Shown here: piece by piece, positions 8,712-17,569 of the stretch
How the letters are laid out: each line of letters starts with the position of its first letter
How positions within the stretch are numbered: the stretch's first letter is position 1
Assembly (NCBI GenBank): GCA_964291335.2
Contig: OZ219749.1
Coordinates: 62,001 to 126,000, forward strand
Direction: 5' to 3'
Length of the DNA stretch: 64,000 bases
Source of the DNA: G964291335 sp964291335
GTDB lineage: Bacteria; Chloroflexota; Dehalococcoidia; Lucifugimonadales; UBA3495
Program-made: the position numbers and the translations under genes
Notes under the pieces: model-generated
Told to the model about the DNA's origin: nothing
What the model saw: the letters and a program-made list of their open reading frames with translations, nothing else
Databases searched by the model: none

Positions 8712-8986
8712 TCATTGCTGCGGCGGTCGGCGCGGGGTTGTTTTCGGCTGCTCTGCTGGCGCTGATTCTGGCGTGGTTGCTGCTGGAATTTCTGCCGGGC
8801 AGTCAGCTGGTTTGGTATCGGACAGGGCTTTATGCCGGATGTAATGGGCGATGGTGAGTCTGGCGGCGTTAGCGTAGGGTTGGAGCTGGTCCTGCTCCTG
8901 TTGGTTGATGAAAATGGAGAGGCGGAGCTTTCGGGGGGGATGGGGTCGGTTTTGGGTCGTCCTGACCGTCCTGGTTTGCCAGCCAA
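8712..8986 (-). pseudogene. MobC-like relaxosome accessory protein, frameshifted in a C7 run
   Basis: From ATG 8986 the product starts MAGKPGRSGRPK, then must change frame at the run of seven C (8933-8939, G on the plus strand) to read RKLRLSIFINQQEQDQL ... TIAHYIRHKAL, which is the ribbon-helix-helix pattern of plasmid mobilisation MobC/relaxosome proteins. One more C would restore a single frame of about 91 residues ending at TGA 8712, with a Pro/Thr-rich tail. Such proteins bind oriT and help the relaxase. No relaxase was found in the window. The homopolymer makes sequencing error or phase variation both possible. Confidence 0.55.
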
Positions 8987-9260
8987 GGTGATTGCCTCCT
9001 GGTGTGGCAGTAGGCACCGGCGGAATTCCGGGTACTGCCGGCATTATAGCGTTTGGGGTGGTGAGAGATTGTTGGGGGTTGGGGTTGTGCCGGGATTTTT
9101 CTTGGACTTTGGTTGGTGTGGTGGAGCGCTGGCTTATTTGGTAATCCTGTTTGATTGACTCTATTGGATAGTCTAGCAGGTCGGTTCCGCTCCTTTGGTC
9201 GAACCCCTGTCCAGGGTTTTATACCGGACAGGGGTTTTGTTTGGCGGCGGTCGGCGGGGA

Positions 9261-10486
9261 TTAGTTCTCCGTTTCCTGTTGACACACTGGTTTGGGGTTC
9301 ATCCTGATTAGCCGGCAGTTTGCCGAATTGTAGCGTTCATCTGGGTGGATCTCGATCACCCAGTCGTAGGACCAGTAGTAGCCGTGCACCCCTACGTCGT
9401 CCCGGAGTCCACGCTGGGCGTCCCATAGACGTTCTGGTCTAGGGTTGCCGACGCCGAATCTGCATATGGGCCCGGGGTAGTAATAATACGGGTCGTTCAT
9501 AAATCCATCGGTATTCAGGATAGTAAGCTGCTCTCCTTGGTAGTGGTATGCCGTGTAGACCGAGTACTTCCTGTCATGGACGAAACGGCAGTAAATGGCG
9601 GGGTCGGCTAGGTTTATATAGATCAGATCTGAGGAAGTTTCGATTCGGCGTAGTAGGGGGGTGTTGGAGAGGTCCAGCTCTTTTATTGCCTTCTGCTGGT
9701 TGATGTATAGCTCTTTCAGCCCTGACAGGGGCAGGAAAGTGCCGGGGGCATGGTTATTGCGGTTGGCGGTTTCCAAGTGGAATATCCACCTGATCCCATT
9801 GTCAGATCTCGTAAGTTGTCCAGTCCGACTAGAGCGTTGCGGTCCAGCCATATTCGTTCGGACTTCAGGGTCAGATGGTCTAGGTTGCCCAGTGGGGTCA
9901 AGGCGTTTTCCGCCAGATGTATGCCATCATGGGTATGTATTTCCAGGGTTTCCAGTTTTTTCAGGCCGGTGAATGATCCCCGGCTGATATGCCAGACGGC
10001 GTTTGGCGGGTGTGGCGGTGTTTTAATGGGGTAGTTGAGCTGTGTGTAGTCGCGGTCCGTCTTGATCCGTAGCTGGAGTTTTTCCAGCTGTATTAGGTCA
10101 GTGAAGAGCCAGTCGGGGGGTGGTTGCTGTAAGGTCAGTGATAGTGTCGCCAGCTGGGTGAAGTTATCCAGGTCGCCGGGGTTCAGCCGTTCGGCGGTGA
10201 TCCGCAGGTGGTTGATCCGCACCAGGGCGGGGCCGGTTATGTTCTGGCATGATCTCTTCCTATCGGGATAAGGATAAAATCGTTGGATGATTATCTCCTG
10301 AATTTCGGGTGAGCGGTGGCAGATATTTTTTGGCGGTTCTGGAGTGGGGGTCGGCGTTTTGGTTGGAGTGGATTTGACCTGGACAATGGCTACGGCTGAG
10401 GTAGGGTTGAGTGCTTTGGTTGTTGGGTTGTCACATCCGGTGGACAAGGTGATCAGTGCTATCAGAATTATCAGCAGCTTGGACAT
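9261..10486 (-). pseudogene. Leucine-rich-repeat lipoprotein, frameshifted near 9746
   Basis: Begins MSKLLIILIALITLSTGC, a lipoprotein signal with a lipobox ending at Cys18, then a PTKTPTPTPEPP linker and leucine-rich repeats (LATLSLTLQ, LEKLQLRI, LETLEIH, LDHLTL, LRDLTM). The frame breaks in a run of five G (plus strand 9744-9748). One added base joins it to the downstream frame, giving PPGTFLPLSGLKELYI, the next repeat in phase. The rest continues to TAA 9261 with a Tyr/Pro-rich C-terminal domain (DPYYYYPG). It is likely anchored on the outer face of the membrane. It is related in plan to the lipoprotein at 25348-26367. Confidence 0.65.
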
Positions 10487-10489
10487 TGG

Positions 10490-10741
10490 TTACCGCCGGG
10501 CTAGTCGGCGGTTGCTTGGGGCGCAGTTTTGGGAGCATATTACCAAGCGTGCGCCGCTTTCGGCCCGGCTCCCGGCTTGGTTCCATGCGTGCTGCCGCTC
10601 TGAATAGACCCATGGGGTTCGGCGCCATTCGCCGGCCTGCCAGCGTTCTACGTGATAGTGCTGTTTCATCCGGGTTGTGTCGGTGGTGTCCCGGCAGATG
10701 TTGGCAGTTCCTGTCCGTATGGCATGGTCATTTTCAGGCAT
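10490..10741 (-). CDS. Hypothetical protein (83 aa)
   Basis: The ATG at 10741 has a strong AGGAGAGAAAA ribosome site. The C-terminal half (YHVERWQAGEWRRTPWVYSERQHAW) looks like a compact domain; the first 24 residues look less ordered, so an internal ATG (10669) is possible but lacks a ribosome site. It overlaps the end of the upstream gene by 8 bases. TAA stop. No family recognised. Confidence 0.5.
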   Translation of the reverse strand: MPENDHAIRTGTANICRDTTDTTRMKQHYHVERWQAGEWRRTPWVYSERQHAWNQAGSRAESGARLVICSQNCAPSNRRLARR

Positions 10742-11075
10742 TTTTCTCTCCTGGCAGTTGGTTGGCAGCTGGTTGGTCCAAGTGTTCGCTTTTTAGCGGG
10801 CATCCCGGCACAGGGGTTGCAGCGGTTCCGCTGCCGTTTCGACGCCGCAGGTTGGGTGGATGATGTAGAACATGGCGGTTTGGGTACCGGTATCGGATGC
10901 AGTCGCGGCAGGGGCAGTCGCCGCCCTCATAGATGGCGATGTAATCTTCGTAGTCGACCAGGTCAGGGTCGATGGCGCTGGCGCAGTTGCGGCAGGCGGG
11001 TTGGCTGCGGCCGTTGTGGGTGAGGAAGTAGGGGGTATCGGGGTCGCAGAGGTCCAGAGCCAGGATGGTGGTCAT
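10734..11075 (-). CDS. Zinc-ribbon-like hypothetical protein (113 aa)
   Basis: Two cysteine pairs, CRNC and CPCRDC, about 30 residues apart suggest a small zinc-binding domain in the N-terminal two thirds. The tail is Pro/Gly-rich. ATG at 11075 follows AAGGAGAAAATC. It overlaps the next gene, indicating an operon. Function unknown. Confidence 0.6.
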   Translation of the reverse strand: MTTILALDLCDPDTPYFLTHNGRSQPACRNCASAIDPDLVDYEDYIAIYEGGDCPCRDCIRYRYPNRHVLHHPPNLRRRNGSGTAATPVPGCPLKSEHLDQPAANQLPGEKNA

Positions 11076-11447
11076 GATTTTCTCCTTGCGCCTGGCGTGG
11101 GTTTGAGCGACGGCAGGCGTTTGACCCGGGCCCGGGGGAGTTGCGGTTCAGATTATCGGGTGAAAGGTGATGCAGTATCGTTTTGCCGGTTTGGCAATGG
11201 GTTATAGTTGGGTCGGGGATGACCGCTGCATACGGGGTTCTTTTGTGGTTGAAATGGCTGCCCTGAGTGGGCTGGCTGGCGGAGCCTGGGGCTGTTCTTT
11301 CTTAACCGATGGAAAGGTCGGTGTTTCGGGTGAAAACGGGCCGGGATAGTTCCCTTCTGTTGAGTTCAGTGGTTCTGCCCACCGGCTGGCGGGTTGGGCT
11401 GGTCGTAGCATTCTGTCACAGTGGAGTGCTGGGGGCCGGTTTGCATC
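11076..11447. other. Intergenic, 372 bp, nothing recognised
   Basis: No frame with coding character or ribosome site on either strand. It may contain the promoter of the 10734-11075 / 10490-10741 pair, but no clear -35/-10 match was found. Confidence 0.4.
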
Positions 11448-11621
11448 TCAGTCCGCTTTGTTGATTACCCGTTCCCATAGCTGTGTTCCGGTTTCCCGTA
11501 CCTGCCGGGTCAGTTCCGACAGTTCCGGGTCGTGGCCTGACCGGCGCAGCAGGAAGCGAAGCCGGCGCTCTGCCTGTATCAGGTTGATTACCGCGGCGGT
11601 TATTTCGCTTTCCGGGTGCAT
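11448..11621 (-). CDS. Small helical protein (57 aa)
   Basis: Translates as MHPESEITAAVINLIQAERR... ending VINKAD, a strongly amphipathic helical protein with good coding character. GGAG lies 7 bases before the ATG. It begins 4 bases after the stop of the repaired thymidylate kinase frame, so it is the second gene of that transcript. No family recognised. Confidence 0.6.
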   Translation of the reverse strand: MHPESEITAAVINLIQAERRLRFLLRRSGHDPELSELTRQVRETGTQLWERVINKAD

Positions 11622-11624
11622 GGT

Positions 11625-12271
11625 TCAACTCCTTGATTGTTCATTGTTCCGGGGGAACCGACTGTTTTTCATTCTGCTTTCGGCAATGCTGGCGATTTCC
11701 CGATGGAGCGTTTCGATTTCCCGGTCTGCTGTCACAATGACGCATCGTCCCGGGTTGTCCCGGGCCTGGGCGAGGAATCCCTCTCTGACCTTTTCCCGGT
11801 AGTCATGGGGGGGTTGTTCCGATTGGAGGTCGGGGTTGGCGGTTCTGCCGGCGGCGGTTGCGGGGTTGATTTCCAGGATGAAGGTCAGGTCGGGGGTCCG
11901 TCCGCCGGTGGTCAGGCGGTTGGCTTGGTGAATTTCCCGGAGGTTCAGTCCGGCGCCGTAGCCCTGGTGGGCGATGGTGGAATCAATGGAGCGGTCGAGA
12001 ATGACGATTCGGCCTGTTGGAGGGCGGGGTGGACGGCGGTTGAATAGAGTTCGGCCCGGGCGATGGAGAAGAGCAGCAGTTGCTGGTTGGGAGAGATGCT
12101 CTTTCTCTGATTGAGCATTTCGCGGAGGGCATTGCCGGTTGTGGTGTCGCCGGGTTCACGGAGCAGGGAGACGGGGCGGTTCCGCTGTTGGAAATACTGG
12201 TGGAGGAGGCTGGCCTGGGTAGTTTTCCCGGCGCCGTCGATTCCTTCGATGGTGATGAGGCATCCGGTCAT
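11625..12271 (-). pseudogene. tmk: Thymidylate kinase, one-base frameshift near 12020
   Basis: dTMP to dTDP kinase. The N-terminal half has the P-loop GIDGAGKTTQ (residues 10-19) and the REPGDTTTG motif that holds dTMP. The frame breaks at CAACAGGCC: one extra G restores GRIVILDRSIDSTIAHQGYG, the DR and TxAxQG motifs, then GRTPDLTFILEI and a LID region with DYREKVREGF. The repaired protein of about 215 residues ends at TGA 11625 and is complete. A kinase of this type in a mobile element would supply dTTP for its own replication. The break is a single missing G and may be an assembly error. Confidence 0.75.
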
Positions 12272-12659
12272 GGGGGATTCTCCTGTTGCACGCGGGATGG
12301 TCCGGTTATTGTAGCGGAGTGTGCCGGGCTCCGGTTGGAGTCAGGGCGTTATTGACGGAATGTTTCGGGTTAACCGGCCGGACTGGGGCGAAACTGGTCT
12401 TAATCGGAATGATAGTTACGGAAATCGCAGGGGTGATTTTGGGCGTTTCAGGCTTTTTCCGGGGCTGAAACCCGGTTTAATCGGGGATCAGTCGTCTTTG
12501 CCCTGAAATGTCTCCGGGAATGGCTCTCACGCAGTTTTTCACGGAGCATTGTCCGAGGCTCGGCGGTGGCAGTGGGAGTGGTCGGTTGTCGGCGAGTCGG
12601 AGAGCTGAGGCGCGCAATAAATTAATCCCCGGCTGAAGCCGGGGATCGGGTTTCCGGGG
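12272..12659. other. Intergenic, 388 bp with a terminator
   Basis: Lies between the tmk start and the end of the coiled-coil gene at 12660. Apart from the hairpin at 12625-12646 and a short inverted repeat GTTTCAG/CTGAAAC near 12449-12471, nothing coding is visible. It probably holds the tmk promoter. Confidence 0.4.
12625..12646 (-). terminator. Intrinsic terminator after the 12660-13373 gene
   Basis: AATCCCCGGCT-GA-AGCCGGGGAT forms a 10-bp stem 14 bases past the TAA of the minus-strand gene. On the minus strand it is followed by the AT-rich TAATTTATTG. Confidence 0.6.
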
Positions 12660-13373
12660 TTATTCCGGGTTGAAGTCTTCCGGTTCCAGTTGAAACCAGA
12701 GGATTTCGCCCCTGCCGACTTGTTCCCGGATGTGGTGGTCTTGATGGACTCCGGCGACCAGAGGGTACGCGGGATTGCCCGTCTGCTCCCGGATGATCCG
12801 GGCGTTCCGGACAGCGCGATAGCTGTCCCGTTCGTCTGCGGTATAAGACGCCTCGATCACGATGTAATGGGTCTGTTCGTCCGGGTCTTCGCCCTGGATC
12901 ACGCAGTCGGCGCGCAGGAAGCTTTGCCAGTCGTTGAGTTCCAGGTTGATCTTTCGGGGTTTTGGGACAATTTCGAGCAGTTCCCGCTGCCGCAGCCAGT
13001 TGCGGACTTCCAGGTTGAAGGTCTCTGCGATGGCGAACATCTTGTTTTCGACGGCGTACCGGCCGATATTGCCTTTCATTTCGCCCACGGATACTTCCAG
13101 TCTTTTGACTGTTCGCTGGATGTCTTTGGTTATGTCTTCCAGAGTTTCCACGCGCTGGTCCAGGTTGCCTACCTTGTCTTCCAGCCGGTCGACCTTGTCT
13201 TCCACGCGGCCCAGGCGCTGGTTCAGTTCCTTGAATCCCCTTTTCAGTTCCCTGATTTCTCCGGGTGCGCGCAGCAGGTCCTCTGTCAGGATCAGTTTCC
13301 GGGTTGCGTCCAGAAACTCGGGGGCTTCCTGCAGCTGCTGCAGCAGGTCGGTGGTGTTTCTGATTTCAGTCAC
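12660..13373 (-). CDS. Coiled-coil protein with PD-(D/E)XK-like C-terminus (237 aa), family member 1
   Basis: GTG start at 13373 inside GTGACTGA, overlapping the upstream stop. The N-terminal ~40 residues (PEFLDATRKLIL) match the start of the three longer paralogues (20950, 23352, 30465). Then comes a heptad coiled coil (VEDKVDRLEDKVGNLDQRVETLED) and a C-terminal domain with RADCVIQG and HYIVIEASYTADERD. The spacing D...E-x-S fits a degenerate PD-(D/E)XK nuclease fold seen in DUF3782-type proteins. Unlike the paralogues it has no expanded tandem repeats. Function unknown; a terminator follows. Confidence 0.65.
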   Translation of the reverse strand: MTEIRNTTDLLQQLQEAPEFLDATRKLILTEDLLRAPGEIRELKRGFKELNQRLGRVEDKVDRLEDKVGNLDQRVETLEDITKDIQRTVKRLEVSVGEMKGNIGRYAVENKMFAIAETFNLEVRNWLRQRELLEIVPKPRKINLELNDWQSFLRADCVIQGEDPDEQTHYIVIEASYTADERDSYRAVRNARIIREQTGNPAYPLVAGVHQDHHIREQVGRGEILWFQLEPEDFNPE

Positions 13374-13536
13374 GGTCGGCTTCCTTTTCGGCTTTTGCGG
13401 CTTCCGCTTCGGCTGCTTCTTCCGCTTGGATTCGCTGCTCTTCCAGTTGGTGGATGTAATCGCTGGCCGCCTGGTACATCTCGGGGTTATCCCGAAGCAG
13501 TCGGCGCAGGTCTTCCCAAGTGTTGACGACGGTCAT
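13366..13536 (-). CDS. Small helical protein (56 aa)
   Basis: ATG at 13536 after GGAAAGGAGCGGAAA, an excellent ribosome site. The product has a compact N-terminal helix (WEDLRRLLRDNPEMYQAASDYI) and a charged Ala/Glu/Lys tail. It overlaps the start of the coiled-coil gene by 8 bases, so the two are almost certainly translated together. No family recognised. Confidence 0.65.
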   Translation of the reverse strand: MTVVNTWEDLRRLLRDNPEMYQAASDYIHQLEEQRIQAEEAAEAEAAKAEKEADRD

Positions 13537-13669
13537 TTTCCGCTCCTTTCCGGAGGCTGTCTGTCAAGTGTATCGGGCTGGTCGGGGTTTGTATAGCGGG
13601 TTCGGGCGGCAGCCGGCGACTGCCGGGGGCATGTTTCCTGCGATGATCCGTTCCAACGGTTCTCCCGGT

Positions 13670-15214
13670 TCAGGCGGCCGCTGGCTGCTGCTGATTCCTT
13701 TCCCACGCCTCCTGGTACTGCCGGGCGATGATCCGCGCCGTTTCTTTCTGTTCGTCCGTGGGCATCCGTCTTTCGGATCCTTCCAGCTGGCGCAGTTTCC
13801 ATTGGTTCCATTCCTGCCGCAGTTCCATTGCGGCGATGGGCTGTTCTGCCTGCTGCAGGGTGAAGATGCGGGATTTTCCAGTCCGGCAGTGGTCTATATA
13901 GCTGTTCAGGCAGTTCCGAATGGCCCGGCCGGCGAGGGTCAGAGCCCAGCCGTTGGTAATCGGTTTTACCGTTACATCGTTGATGGTCTGCTCCGGGAGC
14001 AGGCTCTGCCAGGTCCGGCTCTGGAGGTTTTCCTTTCGTCTTTCTTCGCCGGCGCGGTTCAGTTCGGCGGTCCAGCGGTCGGCGCGGCGCTGGTAGGCGT
14101 GGTAGTCGGTAGGGGGCCATGGCTGATTGTACCGGATGTGCCATTCCAGGGCGTCGGCCAGATGCCGGAGAATATATGATCGCCGGTCCCGTTCCGGCAG
14201 GTGGTTGTTTTCATGATGATGCCGGATTACGGCGCGGGTCAGGTGGAACATGGCTTGACATGGGTCGCCATGGTCCCAGTGGATTTCCGGGTCTTTTTCG
14301 TTTTCCAGGCAGTTGCGCAGGGCGCCGAAGATTTCCCTGGCGTCCCGGGAATTAACGCATGGCAGGTTAAGGTCGGTCAGGAATCGGGTATGCTGGCGGA
14401 TAGTTTCGGGGTCGGCGCCGCCGATGACGCAGAACCAACGCCATTGGGCGCCGGCGATCTGCAGGTCGTTTTTCACCCGGCGGGTGATGTATTCGGGGCT
14501 GACGCTGGCCGGATTTTCCTGGCCCCGGCCGTTCAGGACGGTAAGGTAGTATTGGATTGTCTTGCCGGCTTGTCTGCCCATTCGGTTCCAGGTTTTCCGG
14601 TTGCGGGCGAAATAGTTGTAGCAGTAAATCCAGGGATGGCGGCTGAACCGGAACTGCCAGGGGATCAGGTCCAGTTGATGTTCGGTGATAGTCCGGTCAA
14701 GCAGTTTGTTCCGGATGATGCGGTTGACGGCGGCGCGTTCCAGATGCCAGCGGGTTTTCGTCTTTCCGATGGAGTCCCGGGTGATTTGCCGGCAGTGTTT
14801 CCTTTCCCGGTTGAGGTCGGCCGTTTGCCGGGCGGTGTAGTCGGACAGCATCCGGTCGAAGGTTTTCCGGTTTTCCCGGCGGCAGCGTTGGTAGGCCTGC
14901 GCCATGGCGGCGTTGGTCAGCTGGTCCAGCAGGTAGTCGAGCCATTGTTCGGGGTTGGCATCGGCGGTTGCCTTTGACAGCCCCCGGGCGGTGATGGTCC
15001 GGTTCCGGTCGCGGGTCAGGGTGAGGGCCGGTTTGCCTTTTGCGTCAATGAACAGTTCCAGGGTTGGCCGTGGCTGTTCCCGGAATCTGAAGGTCTGCCA
15101 TTGGGCGGTCTCATTCCGGTGGAAGTATTCCATTCTCCGCCGGAAATGGTGTGCGTTGGCGAGCTGTTCTTCCCTGTTGGGGTTCATGTCTCGGGTGGAG
15201 AGATTTCCGGACAT
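13670..15214 (-). CDS. PcfJ-like protein (514 aa)
   Basis: The C-terminal ~100 residues carry the PcfJ signature: GRAIRNCLNSYIDHC, then a short strand (IFTL), AAMELR, and WKLRQLEGSERRMP. PcfJ proteins were named from the conjugative plasmid pCF10 and occur in many plasmids and integrated elements; their biochemical role is not known. The N-terminal 350 residues are basic and helical with no recognised domain. AAGGAG stands 11 bases before the ATG; a second ATG nine codons in is less well placed. Stop TGA. It supports a plasmid/conjugative origin of this region. Confidence 0.75.
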   Translation of the reverse strand: MSGNLSTRDMNPNREEQLANAHHFRRRMEYFHRNETAQWQTFRFREQPRPTLELFIDAKGKPALTLTRDRNRTITARGLSKATADANPEQWLDYLLDQLTNAAMAQAYQRCRRENRKTFDRMLSDYTARQTADLNRERKHCRQITRDSIGKTKTRWHLERAAVNRIIRNKLLDRTITEHQLDLIPWQFRFSRHPWIYCYNYFARNRKTWNRMGRQAGKTIQYYLTVLNGRGQENPASVSPEYITRRVKNDLQIAGAQWRWFCVIGGADPETIRQHTRFLTDLNLPCVNSRDAREIFGALRNCLENEKDPEIHWDHGDPCQAMFHLTRAVIRHHHENNHLPERDRRSYILRHLADALEWHIRYNQPWPPTDYHAYQRRADRWTAELNRAGEERRKENLQSRTWQSLLPEQTINDVTVKPITNGWALTLAGRAIRNCLNSYIDHCRTGKSRIFTLQQAEQPIAAMELRQEWNQWKLRQLEGSERRMPTDEQKETARIIARQYQEAWERNQQQPAAA

Positions 15215-15269
15215 CGGGGTGGCTGCTCCTTTGCCGATTTTTGCCGGGTTTTTCAGCCGGGTTTCAGGG

Positions 15270-15889
15270 TCAGGGGTCGGATGAAGAGGATTGACATTCC
15301 CGGTCGGACTGGCCCTGATGGTAGGGTTCCAGGTAGATGCTGGCGGTCAGTATGCCGTCTTCGGTGGGGTAATGGATATTAATAATTTCCCGGATTTCGG
15401 GGGGCTGGGGACATTCCAGTTTCTGGTAGAAAGTGAGCACTTTCAGGTTGTGGGGATTGATGATCCGGGGGGCGCCGTTGGGCTGCCGGGGCAGGCTGAT
15501 GGCGATGCTTAGGCGGTGAGGATTGTTCTCTCTTGCCGGAGTAAGTTCGGTGATGCAGCATTTCCCGTCCTGTGCCGGCAGCAGAATGGTTTTGCTCCGG
15601 CTGCCGGGCAGGTTCAGCAGTTGGATGGCGGTGAAGGTTTCGACCGATTGGTCGTCCTGCCGGCATTCGGTCCGGGCGGATACCAGCCAGACTGGCGCGA
15701 AATGGCGATTGGTGATTTCCAGCTGCCATTGTCCGGGGCTTGCGGCAGGGATGAGGCTGCCAGAAGTCCCCGGTGCTGCCGGTCAATGGAGGTTTTCACG
15801 AGGCTGATCAGCAGCATTCCGGACAAGAGGGTGAAGCAGAGTATCAGGATGCCGATGGAGGCGAGGTATCCGGCCGGTTCCGGGCGCAT
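15270..15889 (-). pseudogene. Single-pass membrane protein, one-base frameshift near 15770
   Basis: Starts MRPEPAGYLASIGILILCFTL, with one transmembrane helix of about 20 residues, then breaks in a run of four G at the codon region for QHRG. One extra G gives a continuous extracytoplasmic domain of about 165 residues, including WQLEITNRHFAPVWLVSA, KTILLPAQDGKCC, and LKVLTFYQKLECP, ending at TGA 15270. Four or five cysteines in the outer domain could form disulphides. No family recognised. It lies directly upstream of the PcfJ-like gene on the same strand. Confidence 0.5.
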
Positions 15890-16064
15890 GACGGTGCGTT
15901 GTTGTCCCCCTGTTGTGGGGTTGGTTCGACTGCTGCTGCTCCGGCAGGTTGTCCGGATTTTCCGGATGTGGTCTCAGGATAGGGCAGGGAGGACTTGGGG
16001 AGTTTTCGCCTTGCGCTGGTGGGGGATGCGCGGCTTTGGGGGCATCCCCCTTTGTTGGGAAGGT

Positions 16065-16421
16065 TCAGGATTCGGCTGGTTGGGGAATGGTGTTGAGCGC
16101 CAGGCTGATCCAGGGCGCGGCGGTTTCGAGGCCGCCGTTGCGGGCGGCGTCGATGCATTGGAGGAGGGTAACGGCGATCCGGTGGGTTGTCCGGATGGAT
16201 CCGTTGGGGGATTGCCGTTGTTCAAGGTATTCCTCCATGCGGGCGCATGCGCAGTCCAGCAGTTGGCTGGCGGTGGGATGGTTCCAGGAGAGGTGGGGGC
16301 TGTTGGCCCAGTCCCGGAGTTTTTCCAGGTTGGCGTCCCGGACGATGCGGGGGATGGAGTCGTTGAACCGGGCGTTGAGCAGGGTTTCGGCGTAGCGGGG
16401 GGAACCGGGGCTGCTGGTCAT
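16065..16421 (-). CDS. Hypothetical helical protein (118 aa)
   Basis: Good coding character, alpha-helical throughout (ARFNDSIPRIVRDANLEKLRDW ... ASQLLDCACARMEEYL ... RIAVTLLQCIDAA). ATG at 16421 follows GAGGAGTTGAGGAA. Stop TGA. A long inverted repeat sits just upstream. No family recognised. Confidence 0.6.
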   Translation of the reverse strand: MTSSPGSPRYAETLLNARFNDSIPRIVRDANLEKLRDWANSPHLSWNHPTASQLLDCACARMEEYLEQRQSPNGSIRTTHRIAVTLLQCIDAARNGGLETAAPWISLALNTIPQPAES

Positions 16422-16447
16422 TTCCTCAACTCCTCTGCCGGTCTTTT

Positions 16448-16488
16448 TTGGTCCGGCGCTTTGCTTTTTTTCAGAAGCGCCGGACCAA
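16448..16488. repeat. 14-bp perfect inverted repeat upstream of the 16065-16421 gene
   Basis: TTGGTCCGGCGCTT (16448-16461) and AAGCGCCGGACCAA (16475-16488) around a T-rich 13-base loop. Neither strand has a T-run immediately after it, so it may be a regulatory hairpin or a terminator for the gene ending at 16520. Confidence 0.5.
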
Positions 16489-16519
16489 GGCAGTACGGAG
16501 GAGTGATTGAGTTGTCGGT

Positions 16520-16732
16520 TCAGCCGATGGGTGAGAACCGGGACATTCCGGGGTTTTCGGGGAGTTCGCCGAACTGTTGGCGGATGTCGCGGGTCGTTGC
16601 CATGGCCGCGGCGGCGTTCAGGCAGTCATTGGTCAGGTTGGCATGGAGTGGGTGTATTGGGGTCAGGTGATTGAAGCGCCGGTCGCCGGAGATTCTCGCA
16701 TGTTTCCCTGCGACGGAGTTATTGGGTTGCAT
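16520..16732 (-). CDS. Hypothetical protein (70 aa)
   Basis: MQPNNSVAGKHARISGDRRF... with a helical middle (HANLTNDCLNAAAAMATTRDIRQQFGEL). CAGGGAAAAC precedes the ATG. TGA stop. Composition is acceptable but not compelling and no family is recognised. Confidence 0.4.
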   Translation of the reverse strand: MQPNNSVAGKHARISGDRRFNHLTPIHPLHANLTNDCLNAAAAMATTRDIRQQFGELPENPGMSRFSPIG

Positions 16733-16829
16733 GCTGTGTTTTCCCTGGTGGGGAGAAAATACTGCTGCATATTGGTTTTGGGTAGTTTTCCGGGGGGTTC
16801 TTTTGGTTGGTGATGGTATTAGTTTGAAC

Positions 16830-17075
16830 TTATCCGAAACGATCTATCAGATTGCGGAGCCCTTCGGAACCTAACCCGGTCTGTTTAATGCTTAGAATTT
16901 GTCCTAATGTTCTGCTTGGCAGAGTATCCGACTTGTCGGGAACAACGGTTGAGCGAGTGTGGTTTTCTTCGGGGTGCTTTTTCCACAGGAGAACGCCATG
17001 ATTGCGTCGGCCTCCGTTGACCCAACCATCTAATTCGAGCAACCGGATTAGCTGTTTACCGGTTACTGCGGGCAT
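16830..17075 (-). CDS. hicA: HicA-family toxin (mRNA interferase)
   Basis: 81 residues, the normal HicA size. TGKQLIRLLELDGWV at the start, then RRNHGVLLWKK with the catalytic-type His26, VVPDKS, and TLGQILSIKQTGL at the end match the HicA double-stranded-RNA-binding fold. HicA cleaves mRNA unless bound by HicB. Start ATG 17075 is four bases after the HicB stop. The family usually has GSHH at the catalytic position; NHG here is a slight departure. Confidence 0.75.
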   Translation of the reverse strand: MPAVTGKQLIRLLELDGWVNGGRRNHGVLLWKKHPEENHTRSTVVPDKSDTLPSRTLGQILSIKQTGLGSEGLRNLIDRFG

Positions 17076-17078
17076 ATC

Positions 17079-17432
17079 TTATGTCGGAATTGCTTCGGTG
17101 AAGCTGGTCTTACGCTGGTGGGGTTTATCGTCGCCGGTGACGGCTGGCAGATGGTAGAGCGGTACATTGTTTCGTTTCAGATAACCCTCCAGTTCATTCA
17201 GGTGTTCTGTTCCGGAAAGCTGAAGTATTGTCGCATCAAGCAACTCCTGGCGGGTTTGTTCCCGAGTAGAGGCGAAGGCGGGAGTGCCGAGTTCGACGCA
17301 ATGTCCGCACCATATTCCTTCTTCCTGGACAAATTCCAGAGTCAGGTTTACGAAGTAGTCGGGGAATTGTCTTCCGTCCGGCTCCATAGACATATGGAAC
17401 AGATACACCATTTCCTGATTATTCCGGTTCAT
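17079..17432 (-). CDS. hicB: HicB-family antitoxin
   Basis: The region LTLEFVQEEGIWCGHCVELGTPAFASTREQTRQELLDATI is the partial RNase-H-like HicB fold. The C-terminal ~35 residues would contact HicA or DNA, though no clear helix-turn-helix or ribbon-helix-helix is visible. The antitoxin gene precedes the toxin, a common hicBA order. The pair is a stability cassette, often carried by mobile elements. TAA stop. Confidence 0.75.
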   Translation of the reverse strand: MNRNNQEMVYLFHMSMEPDGRQFPDYFVNLTLEFVQEEGIWCGHCVELGTPAFASTREQTRQELLDATILQLSGTEHLNELEGYLKRNNVPLYHLPAVTGDDKPHQRKTSFTEAIPT

Positions 17433-17569
17433 GGTGTTTTCCTTCAGGTTCTTAATTTAGTAGTGGCTGGGGGTAAGCTCAGGTCTTTGCCTTGAATCGG
17501 TACTATAACACAATAATCAGGGATTGTGTCAGTTTTCCCATCCTGAAATGAGAAGTTGTTTTCCGGCAA

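Noticed and set aside
8276..8930. Long Arg/Pro-rich continuation of the frame that starts at 8986
   Set aside because: After the C7 run the composition is not protein-like, whereas the shifted frame gives a ribbon-helix-helix domain.
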